From positions 186,001 through 250,000 of the forward strand of contig CAWHLA010000007.1 in the NCBI GenBank assembly GCA_963830065.1: a stretch of 64,000 nucleotides of DNA. The letters run 5' to 3'. Made by a program: the position numbers and the translations under genes. The notes beneath the pieces are model-generated. The model was not told where the DNA came from. It saw only the letters and a list, made by a program, of their open reading frames with translations, and did no database searches. Origin of the DNA: JACCZR01 sp963830065. GTDB lineage: Bacteria; Actinomycetota; Thermoleophilia; Solirubrobacterales; Thermoleophilaceae. Of the stretch, positions 8,580 through 16,665 are shown one piece after another (the stretch's first letter is position 1; each line of letters begins with the position of its first letter).

Positions 8580-8879
8580 CTATCCGGCGGTCGCCGTCGC
8601 GGGGTGCGCCTCGGCCCATTTCTTGATCTCGCGCGACTCCTGGATGACCTCGCCGTCGTCGGTGACCAGCACGGGAACGGTGTTCGAGCCGGTCAGCTTT
8701 CGCACCTTCCGCCGTCCGCTTGACGGGTTGAGAAAATCGGGAAGAATCCCCCATCCGTAGGACTTGATGACCTCCGGCTCGTAGCCGGCGTCCGTCAGAG
8801 CCTCGTGGGCCACTCCGCAGGGGTGCCCGCCGGGCCGAGGGGCGGTCATGAATGTGCCATAACAGACGTAGAGCTTCAT
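8580..8879 (-). CDS. Glutaredoxin/GST-N-like thiol protein
   Basis: 99 residues from MKLYVCYGTF. A thioredoxin-fold N domain with the single active-type cysteine in GHPCGVAHEALTDAGYEPEV (monothiol position), a cis-Pro segment TVPVLVTDDGEVIQES as in GST/glutaredoxin proteins, and a C-terminal helix. The ATG at 8879 is the one that starts the fold; longer upstream extension looks non-coding. Lies between sufU and sufB on the opposite strand. Confidence 0.7.
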   Translation of the reverse strand: MKLYVCYGTFMTAPRPGGHPCGVAHEALTDAGYEPEVIKSYGWGILPDFLNPSSGRRKVRKLTGSNTVPVLVTDDGEVIQESREIKKWAEAHPATATAG

Positions 8880-8956
8880 GGCAGGCCATCTAACCACGGC
8901 GCTAGACTCGGAGACCGATATCCGACTCACCCGAACAGGATTCACGGGGTACCTGA

Positions 8957-10357
8957 ATGGCAGCCACTGACAAGACCAGAATCGCCAAGCCCAGCGCAAT
9001 CGCGGAGGACGAGCAGGGACAGCTCGTCGCCAAGAAGGGCATCTCCCGCGAGGTCATCGACGAGCTGTCGCGGATCAAGGACGAGCCGCAGTGGATGCGC
9101 GAGCGCCGGCTGAAGTCCTACGAGATCTTCGAGCGCAAGCCGATCCCCACGTGGGGCGTCGACCTCAGCGACCTCGACCTCAGCGACCTGGTCCTGTACT
9201 CCCCGCCCACGGCGGGCAAGTACGACTCCTGGGACGACGTCCCGGACGAGCAGAAGGACACCTTCGAGAAGCTCGGCATCCCCCAGGCCGAGCGCGAGCA
9301 CCTGGCCGGCGTGGTCGGGGTGTGGCGCCAGGAGCCCTTCTACGAGGGCCTCAAGAAGGAGTACGCGGACCTCGGGATCATCTTCTGCGCGATGGACACG
9401 GCCGTGGTCGAGTACCCCGAGCTGGTCGAGCCCTACTTCATGACCAAGTGCGTGCCGCCGCAGGACAACAAGTTCTCGGCGCTGCACGGCGCGGTGTGGT
9501 CGGGCGGATCGTTCCTCTACGTGCCCAAGGGCGTGAAGGTCGACCTGCCGCTGCAGGCCTACTTCCGCATGGAGGGCTCAGGCGAGGGCACCTTCGAGCA
9601 CACGCTGATCATCGCCGACGAGGGCTCCGAGGTGAACTACATCGAGGGCTGCACGGCGCAGACCTACTCGGCCAACTCGATGCACTCGGCCGTGGTGGAG
9701 ATCTTCGTGAAGGAGGGCGCCAAGGCCCGCTACACGACGGTCCAGAACTGGTCCAAGGACGTGTTCAACCTGAACACCAAGCGGGCCATCGTCGAGGCCG
9801 AGGGCACCGTCGAGTGGGTCGGCGGCTCCATGGGCGCCAAGAAGGTGATGCTCTACCCGGGCTCGTTCCTGATGGGCGAGCACGCGCGGGCCGACCACCT
9901 CAACGTGGGCGTGGCCTCCGGCGACGTGTGGAAGGACACCGGCGCCAAGGTGCTCCACCTCGCGCCGAACACCACCTCGAACATCCTCGCCAAGTCGATC
10001 TCCAAGGACGGCGGCGTGATGGGCTACCGCGGGCTGGTCCGGATGGGCCACAACTCGCAGGGCTCGAAGTCCCACGTGCAGTGCGACGGCCTGATGATGG
10101 ACGACCGCTCGCGCTCGGACACCTGGCCCGACATCCAGATCCAGAACCCGCACGTCACCGTGGCCCACGAGGCCGTGGTCGGCAAGATCTCCGACGAGCA
10201 GCTCTTCTACCTGCAGTCACGCGGCCTCTCCGAGGAGGAGGCGGCCTCGATGATCGTCAACGGCTTCATCGAGCCGGTGACCAAGGAGCTGCCGATGGAG
10301 TACGCCGTCGAGCTGAACCGCCTGATTCAGCTCGAGATGACCGGCAGCATCGGTTAG
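8957..10357 (+). CDS. sufB: SufB, Fe-S scaffold subunit
   Basis: 466 residues, full length. Contains the SufB core with NYIEGCTAQTYS and KARYTTVQNWS motifs, the conserved AKSISKDGG-YRG region with HVQCDGLMMDD cysteine, and the closing VGKISDEQLFYLQSRGLSEE. With SufC and SufD it forms the cluster-building scaffold. It is detached from sufCDSU by 2.46 kb and needs its own promoter; the leader (8880-8956) holds TAGACT and a GATATC patch but no clear ribosome site. Confidence 0.97.
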   Translation: MAATDKTRIAKPSAIAEDEQGQLVAKKGISREVIDELSRIKDEPQWMRERRLKSYEIFERKPIPTWGVDLSDLDLSDLVLYSPPTAGKYDSWDDVPDEQKDTFEKLGIPQAEREHLAGVVGVWRQEPFYEGLKKEYADLGIIFCAMDTAVVEYPELVEPYFMTKCVPPQDNKFSALHGAVWSGGSFLYVPKGVKVDLPLQAYFRMEGSGEGTFEHTLIIADEGSEVNYIEGCTAQTYSANSMHSAVVEIFVKEGAKARYTTVQNWSKDVFNLNTKRAIVEAEGTVEWVGGSMGAKKVMLYPGSFLMGEHARADHLNVGVASGDVWKDTGAKVLHLAPNTTSNILAKSISKDGGVMGYRGLVRMGHNSQGSKSHVQCDGLMMDDRSRSDTWPDIQIQNPHVTVAHEAVVGKISDEQLFYLQSRGLSEEEAASMIVNGFIEPVTKELPMEYAVELNRLIQLEMTGSIG

Positions 10358-10398
10358 GTCGGCTGCAAAGCGTCGCTCGGCGGCGTCCTCGGTCGCTC

Positions 10399-10413
10399 GC
10401 CTGCCAAGCAGGC
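10399..10413. terminator. Hairpin between sufB and methyltransferase
   Basis: GCCTGC-CAA-GCAGGC, perfect 6-bp stem with 3-base loop in the 122-base gap between these convergent genes. An AAAGCG/CGCTTT pair flanks it. Probably a bidirectional terminator, though no T tract is present. Confidence 0.45.
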
Positions 10414-10479
10414 ATCGCTCCCTGCGTCCTTGCCTAGCTCGCTTTTCGCAACCTGACCTCGCTGCAAGAGCTCGATCGG

Positions 10480-11250
10480 CTAGACGCGGCCCGTAGCCAG
10501 CCAGGCGCGGGCTGACAGCGAGAACGGCTCGTCGCCGACGGCCAGCCGCTGCCGGACCTCGTCCTTCAGCGCCGTGCGCTGGTCGGCCGGCAGCGCGGCC
10601 ACGTAGGCGCCCGCGGGGCCCACGCCGCTCTCCAGCGGCTCCCACAGGTCCTCGAAGCCGTCGTAGCCGGCGCTCACCGTCGCGGGCTTGATCTCCACCT
10701 CAGCCAAACCGGCCGCCGACCACAGCTCGCTCAGCTCGTCCGGGGTGGCGAAGGGCATCGAGCGGCCCTCGTCCTTCTCGGCCGCGGCCGGGTCGAGCGC
10801 GGTCGCGGCGTCCCAGAAGCGGCGCAACAGGACCATCTCGCCGGCGTAGTCCCACACCGCCGCGGCCACCGTGCCGCCGGGGCGGGTCACGCGGCGCATC
10901 TCCCCCACCCCCGCCGCCGGGTCGGCCATGAAGTTCACGACGAGCTGGGCGAAGGCGAAGTCGAAGGCGTCGTCGGGGAACGGCAGCTCCTCCGCGCCCG
11001 CCACCTCCACGCGCACGCCGGGCAGCCGCTCCGCGCACGCCTGCGCGAACGACGAGGAAGGGTCGGCCGCCGCCACCTGCTCGGCGCCGAGCAGCTCGGC
11101 GAGCTCGCGCGTGAGGGCGCCCGGGCCGCAGCCGACGTCTACGGCGCTGTCGCCGGGCCGCGCGCCGGCGGCCCCGATCAGCGCTCGCGCGAGCTCGGGG
11201 CCGTAGCGCCCGATGTACCGGTCGTAGGCCTCGGCCGGGGTCTCGAACAC
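10480..11250 (-). CDS. SAM-dependent class I methyltransferase
   Basis: 256 residues. Motif I VDVGCGPGALTREL, motif II region AADPSSSFAQAC and post-motif DAFDFAFAQLVVNFM identify a UbiE/Methyltransf_11-type Rossmann methyltransferase. The C-terminal half (VSAGYDGFEDLWEPL) matches a small-molecule methyltransferase family rather than an RNA enzyme. Substrate unknown. GTG start, divergent from the next gene by 31 bases. Confidence 0.85.
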   Translation of the reverse strand: MFETPAEAYDRYIGRYGPELARALIGAAGARPGDSAVDVGCGPGALTRELAELLGAEQVAAADPSSSFAQACAERLPGVRVEVAGAEELPFPDDAFDFAFAQLVVNFMADPAAGVGEMRRVTRPGGTVAAAVWDYAGEMVLLRRFWDAATALDPAAAEKDEGRSMPFATPDELSELWSAAGLAEVEIKPATVSAGYDGFEDLWEPLESGVGPAGAYVAALPADQRTALKDEVRQRLAVGDEPFSLSARAWLATGRV

Positions 11251-11269
11251 TCGTCAAGCGTCCCACGGT

Positions 11270-11275
11270 TACGGT
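11270..11275 (+). promoter_or_regulatory. Candidate leaderless -10 (TACGGT)
   Basis: TACGGT ends 6 bases before the GTG at 11282, with no Shine-Dalgarno sequence. Confidence 0.45.
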
Positions 11276-11281
11276 GCCAGC

Positions 11282-11716
11282 GTGGCCTCCTGGGCCGACT
11301 TCGAAGCCGCGGCTCCCGAGCTCGCCGCCCGAGTGCGCGAGCGCCTCGACGCCCACGTCCACAAGACGCTCGCGACGCTGCGGAGCGACGGCTCGCCCCG
11401 CATATCGGGCACCGAGACCCAGTGGCGCGACGGCGACCTCTGGATCGGCTCGATGTGGAACGCGGTCAAGGCCCGCGATCTGCAGCGCGATCCGCGCTTC
11501 GCGTTGCACAGCGGCTCGGACGACCCGGCGGAGTGGAGCGGCGACGCCAAGCTGGCGGGGATCGCCGAGGAGACGACCCAGCCGGGCGAGGATTCGCACA
11601 CGTTCCGGCTCGACCTGCGCGAGGTATCGACCGTCGCCCTCGACGAAGAGCGCAAGAACCTGGTGATCGAGGTCTGGACGCCGGAAGAGGGAGTGCGGTC
11701 CTTCAAGCGCAAGTGA
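11282..11716 (+). CDS. Pyridoxamine-5'-phosphate-oxidase-like flavin/F420 protein
   Basis: 144 residues of the split-barrel flavin-binding fold: HKTLATLRSDGSPRISGTE (strand 1-2 with cofactor phosphate contact), LWIGSMWNAVKARDLQRDPR and a final strand KNLVIEVWTPEEG. Actinobacteria use many of these with F420 or heme. GTG start, apparently leaderless. The next gene follows after a 69-base gap. Confidence 0.75.
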   Translation: MASWADFEAAAPELAARVRERLDAHVHKTLATLRSDGSPRISGTETQWRDGDLWIGSMWNAVKARDLQRDPRFALHSGSDDPAEWSGDAKLAGIAEETTQPGEDSHTFRLDLREVSTVALDEERKNLVIEVWTPEEGVRSFKRK

Positions 11717-11785
11717 GCGATGTCGAGCGCTAGCGCGGCAACCAGGCGCCGGTTAGGGTCGGCCGGTCAACCAAGGGAGGCAGCC

Positions 11786-12079
11786 GTGGCGGTAGTGCTG
11801 GTGCATCAGGGTCCGACGGTGACCCAGGAGAACTACGAGGAGACCGTTCGCAAGCTCACCGGCGGCAAGGAGCCGCTGGACTCGCTGTCGGACTGGCCGG
11901 TCGAGGGGATCATCAGCCACGTGGCGGGCGAGGGCGACAGCGGCTTCAGGGTCGTCGACGTGTGGGAGTCCGAGGAGGCGGCCCGGAGCTTCGGCGAGAA
12001 GCTCGGCCCGATCCTCGAGGAGGTCGGCATCACCGACCAGCCCGAGCTCTACCCGGCGCACACCTTCGTGTCGAGCTAG
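11786..12079 (+). CDS. Small conserved protein, probable dimeric alpha-beta barrel
   Basis: 97 residues beginning AVVLVHQGPTVTQENYEE. Sequence length and the DVWESEEAARSFGEKLGPIL helix after a central strand resemble ferredoxin-like ABM/EthD small proteins. GTG start chosen for the GGGAGG ribosome-binding site at 11775-11780; an open upstream extension of 22 codons is unlikely to be translated. Function unknown. Confidence 0.65.
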   Translation: MAVVLVHQGPTVTQENYEETVRKLTGGKEPLDSLSDWPVEGIISHVAGEGDSGFRVVDVWESEEAARSFGEKLGPILEEVGITDQPELYPAHTFVSS

Positions 12080-12101
12080 ACAACGGGCTACCCTCCCGGG
12101 A

Positions 12102-12351
12102 GTGGACGGTGACTTCAACGCGCTGGCCGCAGCGGCGATGGTGGTGGTCGCGATCATCGCTCTCATCGCCGCCGATCCGGGTGACGCAGATCGTGGTCCA
12201 CGCCCTCCAGCGCGGCCGGTCGGCCCGCGCCATCCTCGAGCGCCGCCTGGCCAAGGGCCAGATCGACGCCGAGGAGTTCTTCGAGCTCGAGTCCGCCCTG
12301 CGGAGCAGCGAGCCCAAGGCACGGCCGCCGCGGCGCCTCCTGCGCCTCTAA
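12102..12351 (+). pseudogene. Membrane-anchored SHOCT-domain protein, frameshifted
   Basis: One frame from GTG 12102 encodes a single transmembrane helix (DFNALAAAAMVVVAIIALIA). A different frame, open from 12181, encodes a SHOCT domain (ARAILERRLAKGQIDAEEFF). Together they make the usual TM-plus-SHOCT small protein, so a one-base shift near 12165-12181 appears to split it. Either the gene is broken, the sequence has an indel error, or only the 56-residue product from GTG 12181 is made. Confidence 0.55.
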
Positions 12352-12386
12352 ACCGCAGGTCACGTTTTCGCTAGCCGTTAGCTGGG

Positions 12387-12409
12387 TATGTTGCTAAACT
12401 GCAAGCAGT
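12387..12409 (+). promoter_or_regulatory. Phasin promoter with overlapping palindrome
   Basis: TATGTT (12387-12392) is a good -10 element. Directly downstream, ACTGC-AA-GCAGT (12398-12409) is a perfect 5+5 inverted repeat placed where the transcript would begin, with a further GCAG half-site at 12414-12417. It looks like an operator for a PHA-metabolism regulator. The gene itself has a GAGGGAG ribosome site. Confidence 0.45.
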
Positions 12410-12441
12410 AAACGCAGTCGACCAACGAGGGAGTTCCCCCT

Positions 12442-12729
12442 ATGGCCACCCAGACCAAGAGCAAGCCCAACACCGCATCCGACAACGCCGAGGCCGCTGC
12501 CGACCGCGTCCGCGAGGTCAACGAGCGGATCATCGAGTCGAGCAAGAAGGCCGGCAACGTCTACCTCGATCTCTACGAGAAGACGCTGAACTCGATCGCC
12601 GACTACCAGGACAAGGTCGGCGAGCAGAGCCAGGTCGAGTGGGTCACCACGATCGCCAACGCGCAGGCCAACTTCACGCGCGAGCTCGCGACGGCCTACA
12701 CCTCGGCAGCTCGGAGCGTCCTGAAGTAA
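12442..12729 (+). CDS. Phasin-like PHA granule protein
   Basis: 95 residues, almost entirely helical and without cysteine: AAADRVREVNERIIESSKKA, then VYLDLYEKTLNSIADYQDKV, then an amphipathic helix NAQANFTRELATAYTSAARS. The pattern of amphipathic helices and the location at the head of a PHA locus support a phasin that coats storage granules. ATG with GAGGGAG 11 bases upstream. No close family signature beyond that, so the call rests partly on context. Confidence 0.65.
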   Translation: MATQTKSKPNTASDNAEAAADRVREVNERIIESSKKAGNVYLDLYEKTLNSIADYQDKVGEQSQVEWVTTIANAQANFTRELATAYTSAARSVLK

Positions 12730-12750
12730 CCCAGGTAGCCCTGCGGAGGG

Positions 12751-13491
12751 TCAGCGGGCGGTCCAGCCGAGGTCCATCGTCACAGGGACCCCGGTGAAGG
12801 GCCGCCCGCCCGGACCCATCAGGAACGAGACCACGTTGGCCACCTCGGACGGCTCTATGAGGCGCTTGACGGCGTGGGGCGCGAGGATCACGTCCTCCAG
12901 GACGCGCTCCTCCTCCATCCCGTGCGCCCTAGCCTGCGATTCGATCTGGCTCTCGACCAGGGGCGTCCGAACGAAACCCGGGCAGACCGCGGTGGCGCAG
13001 ATGCCCTGGTCGGCCCCCTCGAGCGCCAGCGTCTTCACCAACCCCAGCAGACCATGCTTAGCGCTCACGTACCCGGCCTTGTAGGGCGACGCCGCCAAGG
13101 CGTGCGCCGAGGCGATGCCTATGAAGCGGCCCTCGCCGGAGTCCGACAGCGCCGGCCATGCGTACTTGGCCAGCAGGAAGGGGCTGGTGAGCAGAAGCGA
13201 GACCAGCCCATCCCACTTGTCCTCGGGGAAGTCGGCGACCGGCGCCACGTGCTGGAAGCCGGCGTTGGCCACTACCGCGTCCAGGCGCCCGAAGCGCTCC
13301 ACCGCCGCGTCGACCGCGGCCTGGTTGCCTTCCCGGGTGGTCAGGTCGGCGGCCAGCGGCTCTCCCGGGCCGTCGTCGGCCGGATTGAGGTCCACGGCCA
13401 CCACCGAGACGCCGTCGTCCACCAGCCGCTCGGCGATCGCGCGCCCGATGCCGCTGGCGGCGCCTGTGACCACCGCCACACGCTCAGACAT
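12751..13491 (-). CDS. bdhA: 3-hydroxybutyrate dehydrogenase-like SDR
   Basis: 246 residues. Short-chain dehydrogenase with NAD-binding TGAASGIG near residue 10, VANAG, and catalytic Ser-Tyr-Lys in GIASAHAL and GYVSAKHG. The substrate loop CPGFVRTPLVESQIESQA closely follows the 3-hydroxybutyrate dehydrogenase pattern, fitting use of monomers released from PHB. ATG at 13491 preferred over one 7 codons upstream because SERVAVVTG is the usual start. Convergent with the phasin gene. Confidence 0.8.
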   Translation of the reverse strand: MSERVAVVTGAASGIGRAIAERLVDDGVSVVAVDLNPADDGPGEPLAADLTTREGNQAAVDAAVERFGRLDAVVANAGFQHVAPVADFPEDKWDGLVSLLLTSPFLLAKYAWPALSDSGEGRFIGIASAHALAASPYKAGYVSAKHGLLGLVKTLALEGADQGICATAVCPGFVRTPLVESQIESQARAHGMEEERVLEDVILAPHAVKRLIEPSEVANVVSFLMGPGGRPFTGVPVTMDLGWTAR

Positions 13492-13530
13492 GCTTTCCGG
13501 CGTTCCGGGCACCTAACCTGACTACCCCAC

Positions 13531-14760
13531 ATGAGCTGCCCACCCACATATCCGTCGAACCTTGGCCCCCAGCTGCTGTCCAGCAGCCTGGAAACGATGC
13601 TCGCCCTCGCCGACGGCACCACCGCCTACTGGAGCGGCGTCGTGGAGCGCGGCGGCAGCCCGTACGACCTCCTGCAGTGGTGGGGCGCCATGAGCGACCG
13701 TCGCGAGCCCGAGTGGGCCTCGCCCAACGAGATCGTGCTCGAGTGCCCCGTCGCCGCCCTGCGCGACTTCTCGCAGGGCTCGCGGAAGCAGGTCGTGCCC
13801 ACATTGGTGCTGCCGCCCCAGGCGGGCCACTCGTCTTCGATCGTCGACTTCAGCGCCGAGCAGAGCCAGATGCAGGTCATCCGCGCCGCGGGCCTCAACC
13901 GGGCGTACTCGATGGAGTGGGTAGGCGCGACGCAGGACACCAAGCACTACGGCATCGGCGACTACCTCTCGTTCGTCGAGCGCTCCGTGGAGCACATCGG
14001 CGGCCCCGTCAACCTGATCGGCGACTGCCAGGGCGGCTGGCTGGCCGCCATCTACGCCGCGCTGCACCCCGAGCACGTGAACACCCTCACGCTGGCCGGC
14101 GCGCCGATCGACTTCCACGCCGGCGAGGGCCCGATCACCGACTGGGTCCGCACCCTCTGTTCGACCGGCGACATGAGCTTCTACGAGGGGCTCGTGGCCT
14201 CCGGCAACGGCGTCATGCCGGGTGCCTACATCCTCGGCGGCTTCGTGGCCATCAAGCCCGAGAACGAGCTCGCCAAGCAGCTGCAGCTGCTGGCCAACCT
14301 CGACGACCCCGTGCACCTGCGCCGCTACGCGGAGTTCGAGGACTGGTTCAAGCACACCCAGGACCTGCCGGGCGACTTCTACCTGTGGATCGTGGAGGAG
14401 CTGTTCCGCGACAACAAGCTGATCTCCGGCGAGCTCGAGGTGGGCGGCCAGAAGGCCGACCTGTCGCGGCTGAAGATGCCGCTCAAGCTGCTGGCCGGCG
14501 CCACCGACCACATCACGCCGCCGGCGCAGGTCTTCGCCGCCGCGGACGTCATGCGGACGCCCAAGCGCGACGTGTCCATGCGCACCACCACCGGCGGCCA
14601 CCTGGGCCTGTTCATGGGCCGCGAGGCGCTGCGCGACCACTGGCCGCCGATCCTGGCCGAGGTGCTCGAGCACTCCAAGCCCAAGGCGCGCAAGAAGACG
14701 GCCGAGCGCAGGGCGCGCGAGCGCACGCCGGCCAAGCGCCGGACCATCCCCGCGCCCTAG
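13531..14760 (+). CDS. PhaC-like alpha/beta hydrolase with GxCxGG box
   Basis: 409 residues. Resembles the PHA synthase/DUF3141 group: the nucleophile box is LIGDCQGGW (Cys166) rather than a serine box, with Asp326 in GATDHITPP and His357 in TGGHLGLF completing the triad. Shorter than class I synthases (about 570) and followed by a basic tail (residues 383-409, Lys/Arg-rich) that could bind granules or nucleic acid. It could be a second synthase or an intracellular thiolytic depolymerase; a second, more canonical PhaC follows at 15591. Confidence 0.75.
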   Translation: MSCPPTYPSNLGPQLLSSSLETMLALADGTTAYWSGVVERGGSPYDLLQWWGAMSDRREPEWASPNEIVLECPVAALRDFSQGSRKQVVPTLVLPPQAGHSSSIVDFSAEQSQMQVIRAAGLNRAYSMEWVGATQDTKHYGIGDYLSFVERSVEHIGGPVNLIGDCQGGWLAAIYAALHPEHVNTLTLAGAPIDFHAGEGPITDWVRTLCSTGDMSFYEGLVASGNGVMPGAYILGGFVAIKPENELAKQLQLLANLDDPVHLRRYAEFEDWFKHTQDLPGDFYLWIVEELFRDNKLISGELEVGGQKADLSRLKMPLKLLAGATDHITPPAQVFAAADVMRTPKRDVSMRTTTGGHLGLFMGREALRDHWPPILAEVLEHSKPKARKKTAERRARERTPAKRRTIPAP

Positions 14761-14775
14761 GCGCCGAGCGCCTAG
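14757..14775. terminator. Perfect hairpin containing both stop codons
   Basis: CTAGGCGC-CGA-GCGCCTAG: 8-bp perfect stem, 3-base loop. The left arm holds the TAG of the PhaC-like gene and the right arm the (reverse) TAG of the convergent XRE gene. A shared bidirectional terminator is likely. Confidence 0.55.
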
Positions 14776-15152
14776 TCCGACACGGGACGGCGGCGGCGCT
14801 TCGGCGCCGGCTTGCCGTTGTGCGCGGAGAACGCCTCGTAGATCTCCACCAGCGCCTGGCGCTGGCGGCCGGTGAGCGAGGTGTCGGCGCGGACCGCCTC
14901 GATCACGGCGGGCTCGGTGGGCTCCGCGTCAGCGGACTCCCAGCCCGCCTGCTCGTAGAGAGCGTCCGCGGACATCTCCAGCGAGCGGGCGATCGACTCC
15001 ACCACACCCTCCGAGGGCTCGCGCAGGCCGCGCTCGATCTGGGACAGGTAGGGGTTCGAGATCCCCACCATCTGAGCGAACTGGCGCATCGACAACGCGT
15101 TCAGCTCGCGCTGGCGGCGGATGATCTCGCCGAGTGAAGCCTCGTCGGCCAC
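14772..15152 (-). CDS. XRE-family regulator in the PHA locus
   Basis: 126 residues. An HTH_3 domain covers about residues 5-65 (GEIIRRQRELNALSMRQFAQ then SNPYLSQIERGLREPS), followed by a short acidic linker and a C-terminal helix TGRQRQALVEIYEAF with a basic end. Divergent from the phaE-like gene (37 bases apart), so it probably controls PHA synthesis genes. GTG start; a TATTCT hexamer 6 bases upstream suggests a leaderless message. Its operator is not known; see the palindrome before the phasin gene. Confidence 0.85.
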   Translation of the reverse strand: MADEASLGEIIRRQRELNALSMRQFAQMVGISNPYLSQIERGLREPSEGVVESIARSLEMSADALYEQAGWESADAEPTEPAVIEAVRADTSLTGRQRQALVEIYEAFSAHNGKPAPKRRRRPVSD

Positions 15153-15158
15153 GGGTTG

Positions 15159-15164
15159 AGAATA
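15159..15164 (-). promoter_or_regulatory. Candidate leaderless -10 (TATTCT) for the XRE gene
   Basis: TATTCT on the minus strand, exactly 6 bases before the GTG start; no ribosome-binding site. Confidence 0.45.
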
Positions 15165-15189
15165 GGCCCGTCTCGGGTACCGACCATGT

Positions 15190-15594
15190 ATGGGGGAAAG
15201 TGGAGAGGTAGTCACACCGGACGAACAGGTCCGCAAGCTCTTCGGCCAAGCCGAGAAGCAGACCGCGGACGCCGCCGAGCAGCTGGTCCACAGCAACGCC
15301 TTCGGCGAGCTGCTGGCCCGGTCGACGGAGAACATCATGGGCCTCACGAAGATCGGCTTCGGAATGGCCGACCTCGTGGTGCGCAACCTGCGCCTGGCCG
15401 GTAAGCCCGACCTGGTGCGCCTGGGCGAGCAGCTGGCGCGCAACGAGGACAAGCTCGAGCGCGTGCTGCAGGAGGTCGAGCGCCTCCAGGACCAGGTCGA
15501 GCAGCTCGAGCAGAAGCGCGGCGGCACGAAGGCCAAGAGCTCGTCGAACGGCTCCTCCGCCCGTAAGTCGCGCGCCAAGTCGTCGTCCAAGTGA
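15190..15594 (+). CDS. PhaE-like synthase subunit/coiled-coil protein
   Basis: 134 residues. A helical N-terminal part (EQVRKLFGQAEKQTADAAEQ, NIMGLTKIGFGMADLVVRN) leads into a heptad coiled coil (RLGEQLARNEDKLERVLQEV) and a Lys/Ser-rich tail. It overlaps phaC by GTGA, the arrangement expected of the PhaE partner of class III synthases, though it is much shorter than PhaE (about 350 residues) and could equally be a phasin/PhaR-like activator. Confidence 0.65.
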   Translation: MGESGEVVTPDEQVRKLFGQAEKQTADAAEQLVHSNAFGELLARSTENIMGLTKIGFGMADLVVRNLRLAGKPDLVRLGEQLARNEDKLERVLQEVERLQDQVEQLEQKRGGTKAKSSSNGSSARKSRAKSSSK

Positions 15595-16640
15595 ACCCGG
15601 TCGAACAGCTGGTGCGCGCCCCGCGGGCAGCCACCGAGTTCTTCAACATCCTGCTCACGCAGGACGACGCCGAGATCGGCGTCACCCCCAAGGACGTCGT
15701 GTGGACCCACCGCGGCACGACCCTGTACCGCTACCGCAGCTCGCAGCGCACCCAGCCGGTCCCGATCCTGCTCGTGTTCGCGCTGATCAACCGGCCCGAC
15801 ATCTTCGACCTCAAGCCGGGCAACTCGTTCGTGGAGTACCTGCTCGAGCAGGGCTACGACGTGTTCCTGCTCGACTGGGGCGTGCCCGGCGATGAGGACG
15901 GCGACCTCGGGCTCGAGTACTACGTCTGCGACGCCCTGCCCTGGGCCATCCGCGAGACGCTGCGCGAGTCCGGCGAGGACGAGCTGTCCCTGCTCGGGTG
16001 GTGCATCGGCGGAACGCTGTCCGCGATGCACGCGGCGCTGGAGCCCGACAGCCCGGTGCGCAACCTCGCGCTGCTCACCACCCCCATCGACACCGACGGC
16101 GGCCTCTACACGAGCTGGATCCGCCGCGACTCCTTCGACCCCGAGGTCGTGGCCGGGGCCTATCCCTCGATACCGGGGCCGGCGATCGACTTCGCCAACA
16201 AGATGATGAAGCCGGTCACCAACTACTGGACGACCTATCGCCAGCTGTGGGAGGGCGTGCTCGAGGGCAAGGACCCGCGCAGCTCCTACCAGCCGATGGC
16301 CAAGTGGGTGGCGAACAACCCGCCCTTCCCCGGCCGGGCGTTCAAGGAGTGGACGACCTGGATGTACAAGGAGAACCGGCTCGTGGACGGCCGCCTGCAC
16401 CTTCGCGACCAGCGCGTCGACCTCGGAGAGATCGAGCAGAACCTGCTCGTCGTGACCGCGGGGGCCGACCACATCGCTCCCCCGCCGGGCACCCGCCCGT
16501 TGCTGGACCTGGTGTCCAGCGAAGACGTGACCCACTTCGACCGCCCCGGCGGGCACATCGGCCTCATGGCCGGCTCGAAGGCGCGGGAGGAGATATGGCC
16601 CGACATCGTCGAGTGGCTCGACGCACGGTCGGACCGATAG
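15591..16640 (+). CDS. phaC: Class III-type PHA synthase catalytic subunit PhaC
   Basis: 349 residues, the size of class III PhaC (about 355). Catalytic triad is readable: Cys138 in LLGWCIGGT, Asp293 in GADHIAPP and His322 in RPGGHIGLM, with spacing equal to the Allochromatium enzyme (149/302/331). The conserved LLDWGVPG and WANNPPFPG-type segments are present. It polymerises 3-hydroxyacyl-CoA on granules. GTG start fixed by GTGA overlap with the upstream coiled-coil subunit. Confidence 0.92.
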   Translation: MNPVEQLVRAPRAATEFFNILLTQDDAEIGVTPKDVVWTHRGTTLYRYRSSQRTQPVPILLVFALINRPDIFDLKPGNSFVEYLLEQGYDVFLLDWGVPGDEDGDLGLEYYVCDALPWAIRETLRESGEDELSLLGWCIGGTLSAMHAALEPDSPVRNLALLTTPIDTDGGLYTSWIRRDSFDPEVVAGAYPSIPGPAIDFANKMMKPVTNYWTTYRQLWEGVLEGKDPRSSYQPMAKWVANNPPFPGRAFKEWTTWMYKENRLVDGRLHLRDQRVDLGEIEQNLLVVTAGADHIAPPPGTRPLLDLVSSEDVTHFDRPGGHIGLMAGSKAREEIWPDIVEWLDARSDR

Positions 16641-16665
16641 CCAGACCCCAGAGGAGAGGAAAACC

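Noticed and set aside
10358..10479. Possible small RNA or repeat element after sufB
   Set aside because: Short and only one clear hairpin; GTCGCTCG occurs twice by chance-level similarity. Treated as a terminator region.
15186..15190. Upstream ATG at 15186 as start of the PhaE-like gene
   Set aside because: It is in a different frame from the coding sequence; the ATG at 15190 is in frame.
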